Below, piece after piece: positions 29,897 to 37,767 of a DNA stretch of 40,219 bases. The notes under the pieces were generated by a model. It was not told the origin of the DNA and made no database searches. It saw only the letters and a list, made by a program, of their open reading frames with translations. This DNA comes from a virus: the IMG/VR virus record IMGVR_UViG_3300027754_000198, positions 1-40,219 of that record, one strand, 5' to 3'. A program made the position numbers and the translations under genes. Position 1 is the stretch's first letter, and each line of letters starts with the position of its first letter.

Positions 29897-30742
29897 TTAG
29901 CGGGATTGACGGGAATTATAGGTTGAGATTCTGCGTTGTAATGTGTTCACGTTACGTTGGTTTTCTGCTTTGTCTACTTCTATCATAAGATACTGCTGGG
30001 CATTGTTTTCTTCGGCCATAGCTTTGTCAATCTGCCCATCAAAGCGCAGATAGTCAGCATAGGTGGCATGGACAGCAAAACGATAGAACTCTAAGGGAAT
30101 GTCTGTGGATGCCGCCGTGTATGGCCCACTCCACTCTTTGTAATAATTAACCCAGAACGAACTATTGTTGGAGAAATTATTGATAACGTGCGCCCCATCA
30201 ATATCTACATAGAACTCATACTCCACTGAGCTATTAAGATTGAGGGGATTGTCGCGAAAGATGCGATTAAAGCTATCCACCTCTGAAATGCCAGCATAGA
30301 CGGCTGTGCCACTGCCAGTGTAGGTTTCTGTGCCAGTTCCAGTGGTTAAATCATAGGTGAACACAGAAGCACTCACTTCCGTAATCTCATAGTCGCCATC
30401 TGGTTCCACCGTGCCAGACAAACCAGCAATCGTCACCGTTGCACCCGTAAACATAGCGTAGGGTGCGCTTGTAGTGATAGTCACTACACTTCCACTACGA
30501 GTTGCAGTGCTGATAGTGTATGTGGCCCCCGCAATAGCGTCACGGCTAATTAGCCCATTAGTAGCTGGACGTAATTCGCCGCCCACAATGTAGCGCGGCC
30601 AGCTTGAAAAGCTACGATAAGCCTGATACAACCTACGGTTTGCATTAGCCAAGATGCGCGTTTGCTCAGTAGTGGTGAAGCTGCTATTGCCTGTAAGAGC
30701 CAAGACATCTGCATAGAAACTTGTGTAGGTGTTGCTTTGCAT
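29897..30742 (-). CDS. Tail adaptor (gp11/gp4-like) with inserted beta domain
   Basis: 281 residues. The helical N-terminal part (EQTRILANANRRLYQAYRSF, WPRYI) and the C-terminal helices (FYRFAVHATYADYLRFDGQIDKAMAEE) make up an adaptor fold that joins portal to tail in podoviruses. Between them (about 82-150) is an Ig-like/FCCH-like beta module of the kind also inserted in the 724-residue tail protein. It directly precedes the small tail paralogues. Confidence 0.75.
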   Translation of the reverse strand: MQSNTYTSFYADVLALTGNSSFTTTEQTRILANANRRLYQAYRSFSSWPRYIVGGELRPATNGLISRDAIAGATYTISTATRSGSVVTITTSAPYAMFTGATVTIAGLSGTVEPDGDYEITEVSASVFTYDLTTGTGTETYTGSGTAVYAGISEVDSFNRIFRDNPLNLNSSVEYEFYVDIDGAHVINNFSNNSSFWVNYYKEWSGPYTAASTDIPLEFYRFAVHATYADYLRFDGQIDKAMAEENNAQQYLMIEVDKAENQRNVNTLQRRISTYNSRQSR

Positions 30743-31050
30743 TATAGTTTATTAGGAGATAAATGCGGAAATGCCTTCTGGAAATACTTCATAAAGCCTT
30801 TGGAATGAATCTCGGCATGGCCGTATCTCTGCTGCATACGGAAGAACTCCCATTCTGGGATAACGCCCACACAACGACCTAAGCCCTTCATGGCTTTAAC
30901 GTCTTTATATTGTTTGGCCTGTTCTGCCGCCTCAATTTCCTTCTTTCTTTCCGTCTGTTTCTTTAGCTCCATGCCTGTTGAAATCTCGCGGATTAACGCT
31001 CTATTTACCTCACCATCAGAGTATCTAGGTAGCTGAGTAATTATGTTCAT
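30742..31050 (-). CDS. Small hypothetical virion-region protein
   Basis: 102 residues, with an Lys/Glu-rich helix (about 26-52) followed by GLGRCVGVIPEWEFFRMQQRYGHAEIH. Its start lies just after a strong terminator and its end shares a base with the tail adaptor start. I recall GLGRxVxxIPxxxFFR in small podovirus proteins located before the adaptor; function unknown. Confidence 0.65.
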   Translation of the reverse strand: MNIITQLPRYSDGEVNRALIREISTGMELKKQTERKKEIEAAEQAKQYKDVKAMKGLGRCVGVIPEWEFFRMQQRYGHAEIHSKGFMKYFQKAFPHLSPNKL

Positions 31051-31055
31051 GCACT

Positions 31056-31086
31056 AAAAAGGGGCATACCCTTAAAGGTATGCCCC
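31056..31086 (-). terminator. Strong intrinsic terminator after the head genes
   Basis: Read on the - strand, GGGGCATACC and GGTATGCCCC form a perfect 10-bp stem with a TTTAAG loop, followed by TTTTT. It lies 52 bases after the stop of the 149-residue head gene and just before the tail module. It probably reduces read-through so that capsid genes are expressed far above tail genes. Confidence 0.85.
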
Positions 31087-31104
31087 AAGTATAGCAAGAC
31101 TAGT

Positions 31105-31148
31105 TTGTGCTTGTCTTACAACTGACTTGTACTTGTCTTAGAACTGAC
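31105..31148. repeat. 22-bp tandem duplication across a stop codon
   Basis: Units 31105-31126 and 31127-31148 are identical except at two positions. The second unit contains the last codons and stop of the 149-residue gene; the first repeats that sequence, including an in-register TAA, just downstream. This looks like a recent local duplication of the gene end, leaving the protein unchanged. Confidence 0.85.
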
Positions 31149-31587
31149 CGAGGTTAAGCACGCGCATACCGATAATCCACTTACCAGCCGTGAGGCTAGC
31201 AAGGGCGGCATCAGTGACCTTCAGATACACCGTTGTATCCGCAGAGACGGGCTTAACTGGCAGCGCACCACCCTTAATGGTAGTGTTACCCGCAGTCTGC
31301 ACGAACAATGTACCTGTGTTGTAGACAGGAGTTGTCATTGCATCAGCATCCAGAGTAGAAATAAACTCTGTAGGCGTAGCGGATGTTGTACCAACGTCGA
31401 GAACGACGCTTGTGCTACCAGCAGCAGCAGTCGCTTTGTGGATGCCCACAAATTCAACTGAGCTACCAGCAGGAAGAACAGCAATGGCTTTTGAAACGCC
31501 AGTGCCTTGAGCAACTAAATCGGAAAACTCAACCGATACGATGTGTGTGAAGCCAGAAGCGGCCTCGTTTACTGTTAATTTAGGCAT
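31138..31587 (-). CDS. Small head protein, possible decoration protein
   Basis: 149 residues, almost entirely beta-rich with Ala/Thr/Val composition (for example VVLDVGTTSATPTEFISTL), no cysteines and no membrane segment. It immediately follows the major capsid gene and precedes a strong terminator, so it would be made in large amounts. That fits a capsid decoration or head-fibre protein. An AAGGAA stretch about 9-14 bases before the start may aid initiation. Confidence 0.65.
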   Translation of the reverse strand: MPKLTVNEAASGFTHIVSVEFSDLVAQGTGVSKAIAVLPAGSSVEFVGIHKATAAAGSTSVVLDVGTTSATPTEFISTLDADAMTTPVYNTGTLFVQTAGNTTIKGGALPVKPVSADTTVYLKVTDAALASLTAGKWIIGMRVLNLGQF

Positions 31588-31609
31588 AGTAGTAGTTCCT
31601 TAGTTAAGG

Positions 31610-32593
31610 TTAGACAATAGCTGTGATTTTGCCGTGCGCACCGGGGTGCTTCACAACAAGAGTCAGCGTGCTGTCAACATAACCACGGTCGCCGCCGCCA
31701 AGGTTAGGAAGACGTGTCGAACCAAGGCTGATAAGCTCCGCAACCCCGTAGTAGTCAGGATTGATGAGGTAACCAGTGTCTTTGTTCGATGTGTCAGGAG
31801 CGCAGTCAGGGTTCATGTTGACGATGCTCACCATGCCGTGGTCGGACTCATACATCTCGACAGCGAGCTTGATGGTCGAAACCTCGCCATTGTACGTCAC
31901 TTGGCGAACAGAATAATCTGTGCTGCCAGAAGTACGGGCATAATCGCTGATAACGCGACGGAGGGCTGTGTCAGCAACCAGCGTGAGGCTGTTTGTTGTT
32001 CCAGTGACGCGATAGATAGAGGTAATCAGGTTATTGAACACTGTCTCTGTAATCGCACCAGACGAACTAATGCTTGCAGCAGGAGTACGATAGGCAGCAG
32101 GAACGTCGCTTGGGCCAGCGGAGTCAATCCAGTCGCCAAGGCCACGCAGACCGTAGACGGTGCTACCACCATCTTCGACCGAGCGGTCATTGTTGGACAT
32201 CAAAGTCGCTTCGATGTCGCGCTTGATTTCACGGACGGCTTTCGCCTCCGCTTGGGCAATCTTAGCTGGGCCAACCGAGTCAACAGCGTTCTGAAGGTCA
32301 GACACCATGAAGTCACGGCGGAACTTTTGAACATAGTTGCCAAGGCGAGCGCGGCCAGCAAACTTGTCGGTGAAGGCAGTGACATCAGAACCTTCCGCAA
32401 CACCCGTTGTGACGGGAGCAGAAAGGCTGTCCACTGTCCACTCAACGAAAGTGGCGGAGGCTTTGGATTTAGGGGCGGACGACAGCACAGGAGTTTCCTC
32501 TGGTGCAAGAATCGTCAATACGTCAAGCAGGTCTTCGCGGTTTGATACCGCAGAACCCGGATTGGTTGTGTCGAATGTGTTTGAAAAGGCCAT
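31610..32593 (-). CDS. Major capsid protein (SU10/DUF5309-like)
   Basis: 327 residues. The N-terminal REDLLDVLTILAPEETPVLS, a middle WTVDSL with KFRRDFMVSDLQ, and the C-terminal GYVDSTLTLVVKHPGAHGKI match the SU10 major capsid type, an HK97-fold coat protein. The leader TAATTATCTAACACAATG has no Shine-Dalgarno site although this should be the most highly expressed gene, supporting non-Shine-Dalgarno initiation as normal for this phage. It follows the scaffold gene. Confidence 0.85.
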   Translation of the reverse strand: MAFSNTFDTTNPGSAVSNREDLLDVLTILAPEETPVLSSAPKSKASATFVEWTVDSLSAPVTTGVAEGSDVTAFTDKFAGRARLGNYVQKFRRDFMVSDLQNAVDSVGPAKIAQAEAKAVREIKRDIEATLMSNNDRSVEDGGSTVYGLRGLGDWIDSAGPSDVPAAYRTPAASISSSGAITETVFNNLITSIYRVTGTTNSLTLVADTALRRVISDYARTSGSTDYSVRQVTYNGEVSTIKLAVEMYESDHGMVSIVNMNPDCAPDTSNKDTGYLINPDYYGVAELISLGSTRLPNLGGGDRGYVDSTLTLVVKHPGAHGKITAIV

Positions 32594-32605
32594 TGTGTTA
32601 GATAA

Positions 32606-33688
32606 TTACTTACGTTTAGAAATTTGTTGCGTTCGGAGGGCTATGAAGTCACTCACTGCATTAGTCTTTAAGAACCTCTCGTTGATGTCTCTCTCCTGCT
32701 TCTGCTGACGACCTTCGGGCTGCTCAGTTTGAGCTGCCGAAAAACCCGGCGAAGAAGGCGGGTTGATTGAGGCTTTGGGCTTGTCTATGTTAATAGACTT
32801 GCGGCCATAAATAGAATTAGCGGCGTGTGCCACCATATACTCCATGTAAGGCTCTAGGTCAGGGACGCTATCCATAGCCTTTCTGAGAAGGGGACTGCCC
32901 TTTAATATCTCATATTGCTTACGAACATCGTTATCCTCACCACCCATCCATTCCAATTCCTGTCTAGCAGCAACGTCCATTTGGCCGCGAAGGGCTTTAC
33001 GTTGTTCACCAGCCTGTAGCTCACGCAACTGCGAGGGAAGAAAGTCTTTGCGAGCTTTTTGAGCATCGCGCAGGGCTTTCCGCACTTGTAGCTTTGTCAA
33101 CTCCTGACCGTTCACTGTTGCCACTACGTCATCCGCCGCCAAATGCTCATTGTTCCATAGCACATCGTCGGCCCATTCAATCACCTCATCGACTTCTTGG
33201 GTTTTAGCCTGTAGGTCGGGAAGGGTCTTGATAGACGCATAGGGATTGTCTTTGGTTTTCTCAGAAGCGAGTGGGTCGCTGTTATTGCGATTGTTTAACT
33301 CATTCCGAAGGGCAGCAAGCTGTTCCTCGGCGTGTTTGCGTTTAGCAGTGAGTTCCCCGAATCGGGCCACGGCACGCGAACCTAGCTTTTCAGATAGTTC
33401 GCGCAGTTCCGCTTCTGACATATTCTCTAAATCAACTTCGTTTGAAAGAACATCCTTTGGCTTAGTTGGTTCCTTTGCTTCGGTGGGGCCGCTCTCCTTA
33501 GTCGGCTGCACTTTACGCTCTGATTCCTCCTGAGTCTTGGGTTCTGAAGCCGTAGGAGCCGAGGGCGGTTGCCCTTGGGTCTTCTGGCTAATACGATGGC
33601 GTGCAAGTTCTGCCATTGTAATGTTGGACTTTACCACTGGGTTACTATCAGCACCCCCAGCGTTGGGTGCAGTTACTTCATCAGACAT
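32606..33688 (-). CDS. Scaffolding protein
   Basis: 360 residues from the Met at 33688; a Met 15 codons upstream gives a poor basic extension. The sequence is highly charged, with a disordered Pro/Glu/Lys-rich N-terminal region (about 30-80), long coiled coils (about 85-130 and 190-240) and a basic C-terminal helix (FIALRTQQISKRK), which is the usual coat-binding end of scaffolds. It lies directly before the major capsid gene. It should guide procapsid assembly and then leave. Confidence 0.8.
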   Translation of the reverse strand: MSDEVTAPNAGGADSNPVVKSNITMAELARHRISQKTQGQPPSAPTASEPKTQEESERKVQPTKESGPTEAKEPTKPKDVLSNEVDLENMSEAELRELSEKLGSRAVARFGELTAKRKHAEEQLAALRNELNNRNNSDPLASEKTKDNPYASIKTLPDLQAKTQEVDEVIEWADDVLWNNEHLAADDVVATVNGQELTKLQVRKALRDAQKARKDFLPSQLRELQAGEQRKALRGQMDVAARQELEWMGGEDNDVRKQYEILKGSPLLRKAMDSVPDLEPYMEYMVAHAANSIYGRKSINIDKPKASINPPSSPGFSAAQTEQPEGRQQKQERDINERFLKTNAVSDFIALRTQQISKRK

Positions 33689-33731
33689 AGGTTTGTGCCG
33701 CTTTTTAACGACTAGCGAAGTCGATAAACAC

Positions 33732-33740
33732 ATAATACCA
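33732..33740 (-). promoter_or_regulatory. Extended -10 promoter candidate for head genes
   Basis: Read on the - strand, TGGTATTAT is an extended -10 element (TGnTATAAT with one mismatch) 43 bases before the scaffold start. No good -35 box is visible at 17 bases. It lies back to back with a rightward TTGACG element at 33754, so the gap may be a divergent promoter. Confidence 0.4.
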
Positions 33741-33753
33741 CACTTTTTGATGC

Positions 33754-33786
33754 TTGACGTATTTATGTTAATCTATCTCATATATT
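33754..33786 (+). promoter_or_regulatory. Possible promoter of the + strand island
   Basis: GCTTGACG (33752-33759) resembles the TTGACA boxes at 34186 and before small terminase, with the same GC lead-in. The AT-rich TATATT at 33781-33786 would be the -10 box, but the spacing (21) is too wide, and closer alternatives match worse. Low confidence. Confidence 0.3.
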
Positions 33787-33792
33787 TATGTT

Positions 33793-33990
33793 ATGCAAAG
33801 CCTTGTAATAAACCACTACAGCACAAACCCAAATGCTTGGATTGCCCCAGAACACTATTACATTGCCAAGAGTATGCGCCGCCATAAGGGAGAACTCATC
33901 ATCCCAGAACACAGCATTTTTAAGTATAGCCGTGAGAATCCCCCGTATTGGATGGCGGGAGACGTTAAGATAAAGAACACACAACGATGA
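33793..33990 (+). CDS. Small hypothetical protein of opposite-strand island
   Basis: 65 residues, rich in His, Tyr, Trp and Pro, with a basic end. It reads rightward inside an otherwise leftward late region and is coupled to the next gene by ATGA overlap. A TTGACG-type element lies upstream. Opposite-strand small genes with their own promoter among structural genes are typical of morons, accessory genes expressed independently. Function unknown. Confidence 0.6.
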   Translation: MQSLVINHYSTNPNAWIAPEHYYIAKSMRRHKGELIIPEHSIFKYSRENPPYWMAGDVKIKNTQR

Positions 33991-34175
33991 ACCGCTATCA
34001 GATTAAATGGACTCAATATCTCCGTTCTGGGAACGACAGATTGCCAAATGATGCCGAGGTGCTGTGTGCTGGCGAAACCCCTATTTGGGCAGCAGACGCT
34101 CAAAAAGCCATCATTTCCATGAAGGAGAACTTCCGTGGAATAAAAATAGTTTCAGTCGAGGAATACAAGAAATGA
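33987..34175 (+). CDS. Small hypothetical protein of opposite-strand island
   Basis: 62 residues, an alpha/beta pattern by eye (YQIKWTQYL... AADAQKAIISMKENF... IKIVSVEEYKK) that resembles a small two-strand, one-helix domain. It overlaps the upstream small gene by four bases and is followed by a separate TTGACA promoter. Not recognised; probably expressed with its partner. Confidence 0.6.
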   Translation: MNRYQIKWTQYLRSGNDRLPNDAEVLCAGETPIWAADAQKAIISMKENFRGIKIVSVEEYKK

Positions 34176-34185
34176 AATTATTTGC

Positions 34186-34215
34186 TTGACAAGGGGCTAG
34201 ATTTAGTCTCATACT
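34186..34215 (+). promoter_or_regulatory. Rightward sigma70-like promoter facing the lysis/portal genes
   Basis: A perfect TTGACA (34186-34191), an 18-base spacer and CATACT (34210-34215, four of six). It shares the lead-in GCTTGAC with the terminase promoter. No convincing + strand gene follows, so a transcript would run antisense into the small coiled-coil gene and lysozyme gene. Confidence 0.5.
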
Positions 34216-34330
34216 CTGTTTTTCTTTCTTGTTTCTTTTTAATTTTAAGCTGTAAGCCGCAAGCTATTTAATTAAATAAACTATGAGCTGCATGGCCGCC
34301 GAGAAAAGGCCATGTGTAAGGCTACCCCTA
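34216..34330. other. Intergenic segment with hairpins, possible antisense RNA
   Basis: It holds a long pyrimidine tract (about 34218-34245), AGCCGCAAGCT (whose reverse complement occurs in the divergent region near 2441-2451), a TTTAATTAAA palindrome, and a hairpin CATGGCC / GGCCATG with a 10-base loop near 34291-34314. Another bulged stem overlaps the stop of the next - strand gene (34330-34357). No gene is called here. An open + strand frame from 34283 is judged a shadow. Confidence 0.4.
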
Positions 34331-34543
34331 TTAAGGAAGATTATCTGTCTTCTTAATAACGTCTTTAGCTTCTGTAAGCTGCAAGATGCTGTCAAAAGCA
34401 ATTATCTGCCCACTAATTTGCTGAATGTGTTCTGTCTTGGCCTCCAGCAGAGAGCTAATAGCATCCTCTCTCATTTCTTGGATTTGCTTGAGAAGTTCGC
34501 CAAACGGCTTAAAATTACTTAGGAATACAAGGTCTTTTTGCAT
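34331..34543 (-). CDS. Small coiled-coil protein after the lysozyme
   Basis: 70 residues starting at MQKDLVFLSNFKPF, directly after the lysozyme stop (TAA-T-ATG). A longer form from 34585 would overlap the lysozyme. The sequence is a charged amphipathic helix (GELLKQIQEMREDAISSLLE and following), likely a coiled coil with no membrane span. It is the last gene of the terminase-portal-lysozyme transcript. Function unknown. Confidence 0.65.
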   Translation of the reverse strand: MQKDLVFLSNFKPFGELLKQIQEMREDAISSLLEAKTEHIQQISGQIIAFDSILQLTEAKDVIKKTDNLP

Positions 34544-34544
34544 A

Positions 34545-35111
34545 TTAGGAAGCGGATAAAACGAGGGCTGATAGGTTCTTAGCACGTTTACCTACCTGAC
34601 CAGCCCAATCACTGTCAAGCATCTGTTTAGAGGCTTCCTTATAATCCTTATTGATAAAGGCTTGGCGGGTCTTAACAAAGCCTGCCAGTTTGGTTGCGCC
34701 CAAATTAAATGACATATCAATAATGGCCTTCTGGACGTTCTCTGGCTGCTCCGAAAGATTGGGAATCCATTTGTTAGCATCCTTGGTAGCTTTAGCAATA
34801 GAGGTGTCGTAAAGACTCCTAATGACAGGCTCCGTAAGTCTCACCTTACCAGCCCTGACATCTTTAACATTATATCCCATGCCAGCCAATATTTTCTGGT
34901 TATCTTTGTCGTCTAGATTGTAGCCAATACCAATCGTAAGATGTCCTGTAGTGTCCTTATAGGCATATGGTCGGCTATCCTCATGTCCAAGAACTTGCAG
35001 ATATAAACCTTCGTTGAAATCTGGAGTAGGAGCAGCTTCAGATACAACAGGAGCCATTGGAGCTGGCCCATGTTGCGGGGCAAAGTTCATATTAAACATT
35101 GGCTGGTTCAC
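34545..35111 (-). CDS. T4-type lysozyme (GH24 endolysin)
   Basis: 188 residues. Catalytic residues match T4 lysozyme in spacing: Glu44 in GHEDS, Asp53 in YKDTTG and Thr59 in LTIGIGYNL (9 and 6 apart, as in T4 Glu11, Asp20, Thr26). It cleaves peptidoglycan glycan strands. The first 30 residues are a Met/Pro-rich extension without a clear signal peptide, so release would need a holin or virion association. It lies between portal and scaffold, not beside the holin-like cluster, so a virion-borne role is possible. Confidence 0.88.
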   Translation of the reverse strand: MNQPMFNMNFAPQHGPAPMAPVVSEAAPTPDFNEGLYLQVLGHEDSRPYAYKDTTGHLTIGIGYNLDDKDNQKILAGMGYNVKDVRAGKVRLTEPVIRSLYDTSIAKATKDANKWIPNLSEQPENVQKAIIDMSFNLGATKLAGFVKTRQAFINKDYKEASKQMLDSDWAGQVGKRAKNLSALVLSAS

Positions 35112-37207
35112 TGTTGTGCCATCTGCTGAGTATTCATTTGACCAACGGCAGCGGGCTGAGTCCCGATTTTGCCAATCTGGGCGTTCTGCATTTGCTGCAT
35201 TTGGAAGATATATTGTGAATGATACTTTTCGAGACGACCCTTGAAGGCTTCGTCTTGCTGCAATCGCTGGGCAACGTCTGGCTGCTGGGCGTATTGGGTG
35301 ATAACTTGCAACGCAATTTGCGCCCCATTTGGACGGGCTGGCATTTCAATAGCGGACGAGATTTTTGTAAGGTCATCGGTTACTTGTTTGACTACCTGTT
35401 GCTGTGCTTGCTCGGCTGGCTGCAAGATAGCGTCGGCCAACATTGGGTCAATTGCGGCTGCTGCCATGTCCAATAAAGCATCCACATTAATGCGGCCATT
35501 CTTGTCGAGCTGTAATAACGAGACAAGCTGATTGAGCTTTGCCTCTTGCGTCTCTGGGTCAGTGTTGAGGACATCAAAATTAATTAGGATATCAAAGTCT
35601 TCATCAGGATTGCCCTTATCAAATCGCTGTGGGTCAGGCACGCCTGTAACACGGAAGAACACTTGTTCTGGGCCAAAGCGTTGATAGCACTTAAAAGACA
35701 TCTTAATGACATCGCGCACATGACCCAAGAACTTGTCCACAAAGAACTGCTGCTTAATAGACGATAAAGGATTTGTGGGGTCTAGGCCAACAAGATTGTC
35801 AGCCGTCTTGAGCTGCGTGTTCTCCATCTCTACAGACCCCGCATTGTATTGCGGCACAGGGCCAAACTGGAACTCACCAGCACGGCGATAGGGAACATAA
35901 CGCCCCGGCCCCCAATCTTTGGGTTCATTGCCAACAGGGTGTAGCACAGGAGGCAGGGTAGCCATGCTGTTGCGGTCAATGCGGCTGTCGCGTTCTACCT
36001 TCACTTGCCATTGAATACCACGCAGCAAGTCAGAAACATTCTGTGTATCATATAGACGTTTGCTGTTTTCAAATAGCCGTGTAACAACCACAGGATAATC
36101 CTCGTAGCCGTTCATTAGCTCAAATTTGGCATAAGCAGGCACATTCTGCGCCTCTTTTTTGCGGTCTAGGTCACGATGGAATACGGTGCAATAGATGCCT
36201 TCCGAATTATCTTCTTTGTCAATTAACCGTTGGTAGCCATACACCACTTCAATAAGTTCATTGGCTTCATAAATCTGTGTGGTGAAGCCATAGTTGCGGC
36301 GGCCATTAAGTTCTGTCTCAATCGCGTTCACTTTAATCCCGCGATAATGCTCAATGACGTAATCCACCCATTCTTTATCCCAGCCCTCTGTGCTAACTTT
36401 GTTCTGCAACTCTTGGGCTGTGTAGTAGGTGCGCCAGAAACAATAAGGCGAACGCTGTGGGTCTGTAACGTAGGACGGGAAGAAGAAGTCCCCGTCAGGG
36501 CTAAGAGTTTTGACTAGAGGACAGTCAATCTGGCGGCGCACAACAGGAATCTCGGCAACACCTTTCTTGCGGAGTTCATTTAATGCACGTTTGGCACGTT
36601 TATCAGACACTTGAGGGTAGACAGAGCGCAGCATCTCAATGAGCTGGTCATCAGCGGTTCCCTCTAGCACAGCTTTGGCTAGATTCGGGTCGGCTTGAGC
36701 TAGTTGCGCTAAGTCTAATTTTTGCAAGTAGGTGCTATTCTCACGCTGCCAGCCTACATAGGTGATGAGAACGCCACGCTCCAATAAATAATTGGCGGCC
36801 AGTTCCATCTCTTTTTTAAAACGAGGAATGTAAGAAGACACCATCCACTTGAGGAAGCTGCTTACAACCTTTGACCTACCAATGTCTGTAATCTCCACAG
36901 GATAGGCGCGAATGTTAGCGCGAGACATGGACGAAATAAACATAGCAACATACGCATTGATGCGCTCATCAATAACGTGCGCCTCTGTATCCGCAGCACC
37001 CTCCCAAGGAAACGCATCAGCCCCGTGCTTGCGTAGGTCGCGGCTCTTACCCGGCCAATAATTACGACGGTCATCATAGCTAGTACGGCAAGTGTCAAAG
37101 AAGCTACTCAGCTCATTAACTGTTTGCTCATACGCATCGCGCAGCACTGTAATGTCTGGCTCTTTGCTGGCGTATGTCAGGGCTTCTTGTTTGTCGTTAT
37201 TATCCAT
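35108..37207 (-). CDS. Portal (head-tail connector) protein
   Basis: 699 residues, the usual size of podovirus portals of the P22-like type. Recognisable are the early HGADAFPWEGAADTEAHVID block, the DGDFFFPSYV and RSPYCFWRTYY segments, and a Gln-rich C-terminal tail (about 650-699) with repeated QQ. It forms the dodecameric ring at the capsid vertex through which DNA is packaged. It overlaps the upstream small gene by eight bases and the lysozyme start by four. Confidence 0.85.
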   Translation of the reverse strand: MDNNDKQEALTYASKEPDITVLRDAYEQTVNELSSFFDTCRTSYDDRRNYWPGKSRDLRKHGADAFPWEGAADTEAHVIDERINAYVAMFISSMSRANIRAYPVEITDIGRSKVVSSFLKWMVSSYIPRFKKEMELAANYLLERGVLITYVGWQRENSTYLQKLDLAQLAQADPNLAKAVLEGTADDQLIEMLRSVYPQVSDKRAKRALNELRKKGVAEIPVVRRQIDCPLVKTLSPDGDFFFPSYVTDPQRSPYCFWRTYYTAQELQNKVSTEGWDKEWVDYVIEHYRGIKVNAIETELNGRRNYGFTTQIYEANELIEVVYGYQRLIDKEDNSEGIYCTVFHRDLDRKKEAQNVPAYAKFELMNGYEDYPVVVTRLFENSKRLYDTQNVSDLLRGIQWQVKVERDSRIDRNSMATLPPVLHPVGNEPKDWGPGRYVPYRRAGEFQFGPVPQYNAGSVEMENTQLKTADNLVGLDPTNPLSSIKQQFFVDKFLGHVRDVIKMSFKCYQRFGPEQVFFRVTGVPDPQRFDKGNPDEDFDILINFDVLNTDPETQEAKLNQLVSLLQLDKNGRINVDALLDMAAAAIDPMLADAILQPAEQAQQQVVKQVTDDLTKISSAIEMPARPNGAQIALQVITQYAQQPDVAQRLQQDEAFKGRLEKYHSQYIFQMQQMQNAQIGKIGTQPAAVGQMNTQQMAQQ

Positions 37208-37406
37208 TTAATTGGCGGGTTCTAATATCGGAAAGAATTGTGTGGGAATATCCTTTATACACCCCAATCTTATCAGCCAGACTACCGGGCGGGATAGGAC
37301 GAGGGTCAGCAGTGAGGAGTTTACAAAGCATTTCAAAGCCAAGGAGTCTATCTACTTGCTCTGAAATCCAATCGGGATTATTAGTTATATCCCGTGAGGA
37401 GCGCAT
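37200..37406 (-). CDS. Small hypothetical protein before portal
   Basis: 68 residues from the Met at 37406, which gives the smaller overlap (26 bases) with the upstream gene; a Met at 37430 is also possible. It is helical (NPDWISEQVDRLLGFEMLCK) with a C-terminal part of about 35 residues resembling a small DNA-binding or adaptor helix pair. Proteins of this size between terminase and portal are common; no function is assigned. Confidence 0.6.
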   Translation of the reverse strand: MRSSRDITNNPDWISEQVDRLLGFEMLCKLLTADPRPIPPGSLADKIGVYKGYSHTILSDIRTRQLNG

Positions 37407-37767
37407 GGCGGTAGGTTGTCCCAGTGGCATCAGTGATAGCGTGAATTGGAATACGCTTATTCAACAGTTTACCACGCAGGCGGCGTGGGATGGCTACAGG
37501 CTTTTTGCCGCCAATCCCTACAATCTCACAATACACCCAATTAGGATTCTTGGCATTAGAAAGCACCATGCCTATAAATTGATTTGGCACAGCCAACGGG
37601 ATGTCAATGGCTAGACGAATCTTGGCAATGCCAGCATCGTTAAACCATGTGTTCTTACCAACGCCCTTGTAGTCTGTCTCGTCGAGCTTATTGGTTTTTA
37701 ATAGCATCAACTCATTAACAGATACGTTTAGTTCCTTAGCCAAGTCTGTGATACGAATAGCACTCAT
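37381..37767 (-). CDS. IF2N-like hypothetical protein between terminase and portal
   Basis: 128 residues. The N-terminal ITDLAKELNVSVNELMLLK is like the helical IF2-N/HTH-type domain seen at the start of translation initiation factor 2 and some phage proteins. The C-terminal two thirds is beta-rich (about 55-128) without a named motif. It directly follows large terminase in the packaging operon, so an accessory packaging or head role is inferred from position alone. Confidence 0.65.
   Translation of the reverse strand: MSAIRITDLAKELNVSVNELMLLKTNKLDETDYKGVGKNTWFNDAGIAKIRLAIDIPLAVPNQFIGMVLSNAKNPNWVYCEIVGIGGKKPVAIPRRLRGKLLNKRIPIHAITDATGTTYRHALLTGYN

Noticed and set aside
31634-32545. 303-codon frame antisense to the major capsid gene
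   Set aside because: Codon bias of the capsid gene opens the opposite frame; the translation is Arg/Ala/Val-rich without motifs and its orientation opposes the late operon.
34283-34522. 79-codon + strand frame with an A-rich leader and an upstream TTGACA promoter
   Set aside because: It overlaps most of the - strand coiled-coil gene and its translation has no recognisable pattern; kept only as a possible antisense transcript.
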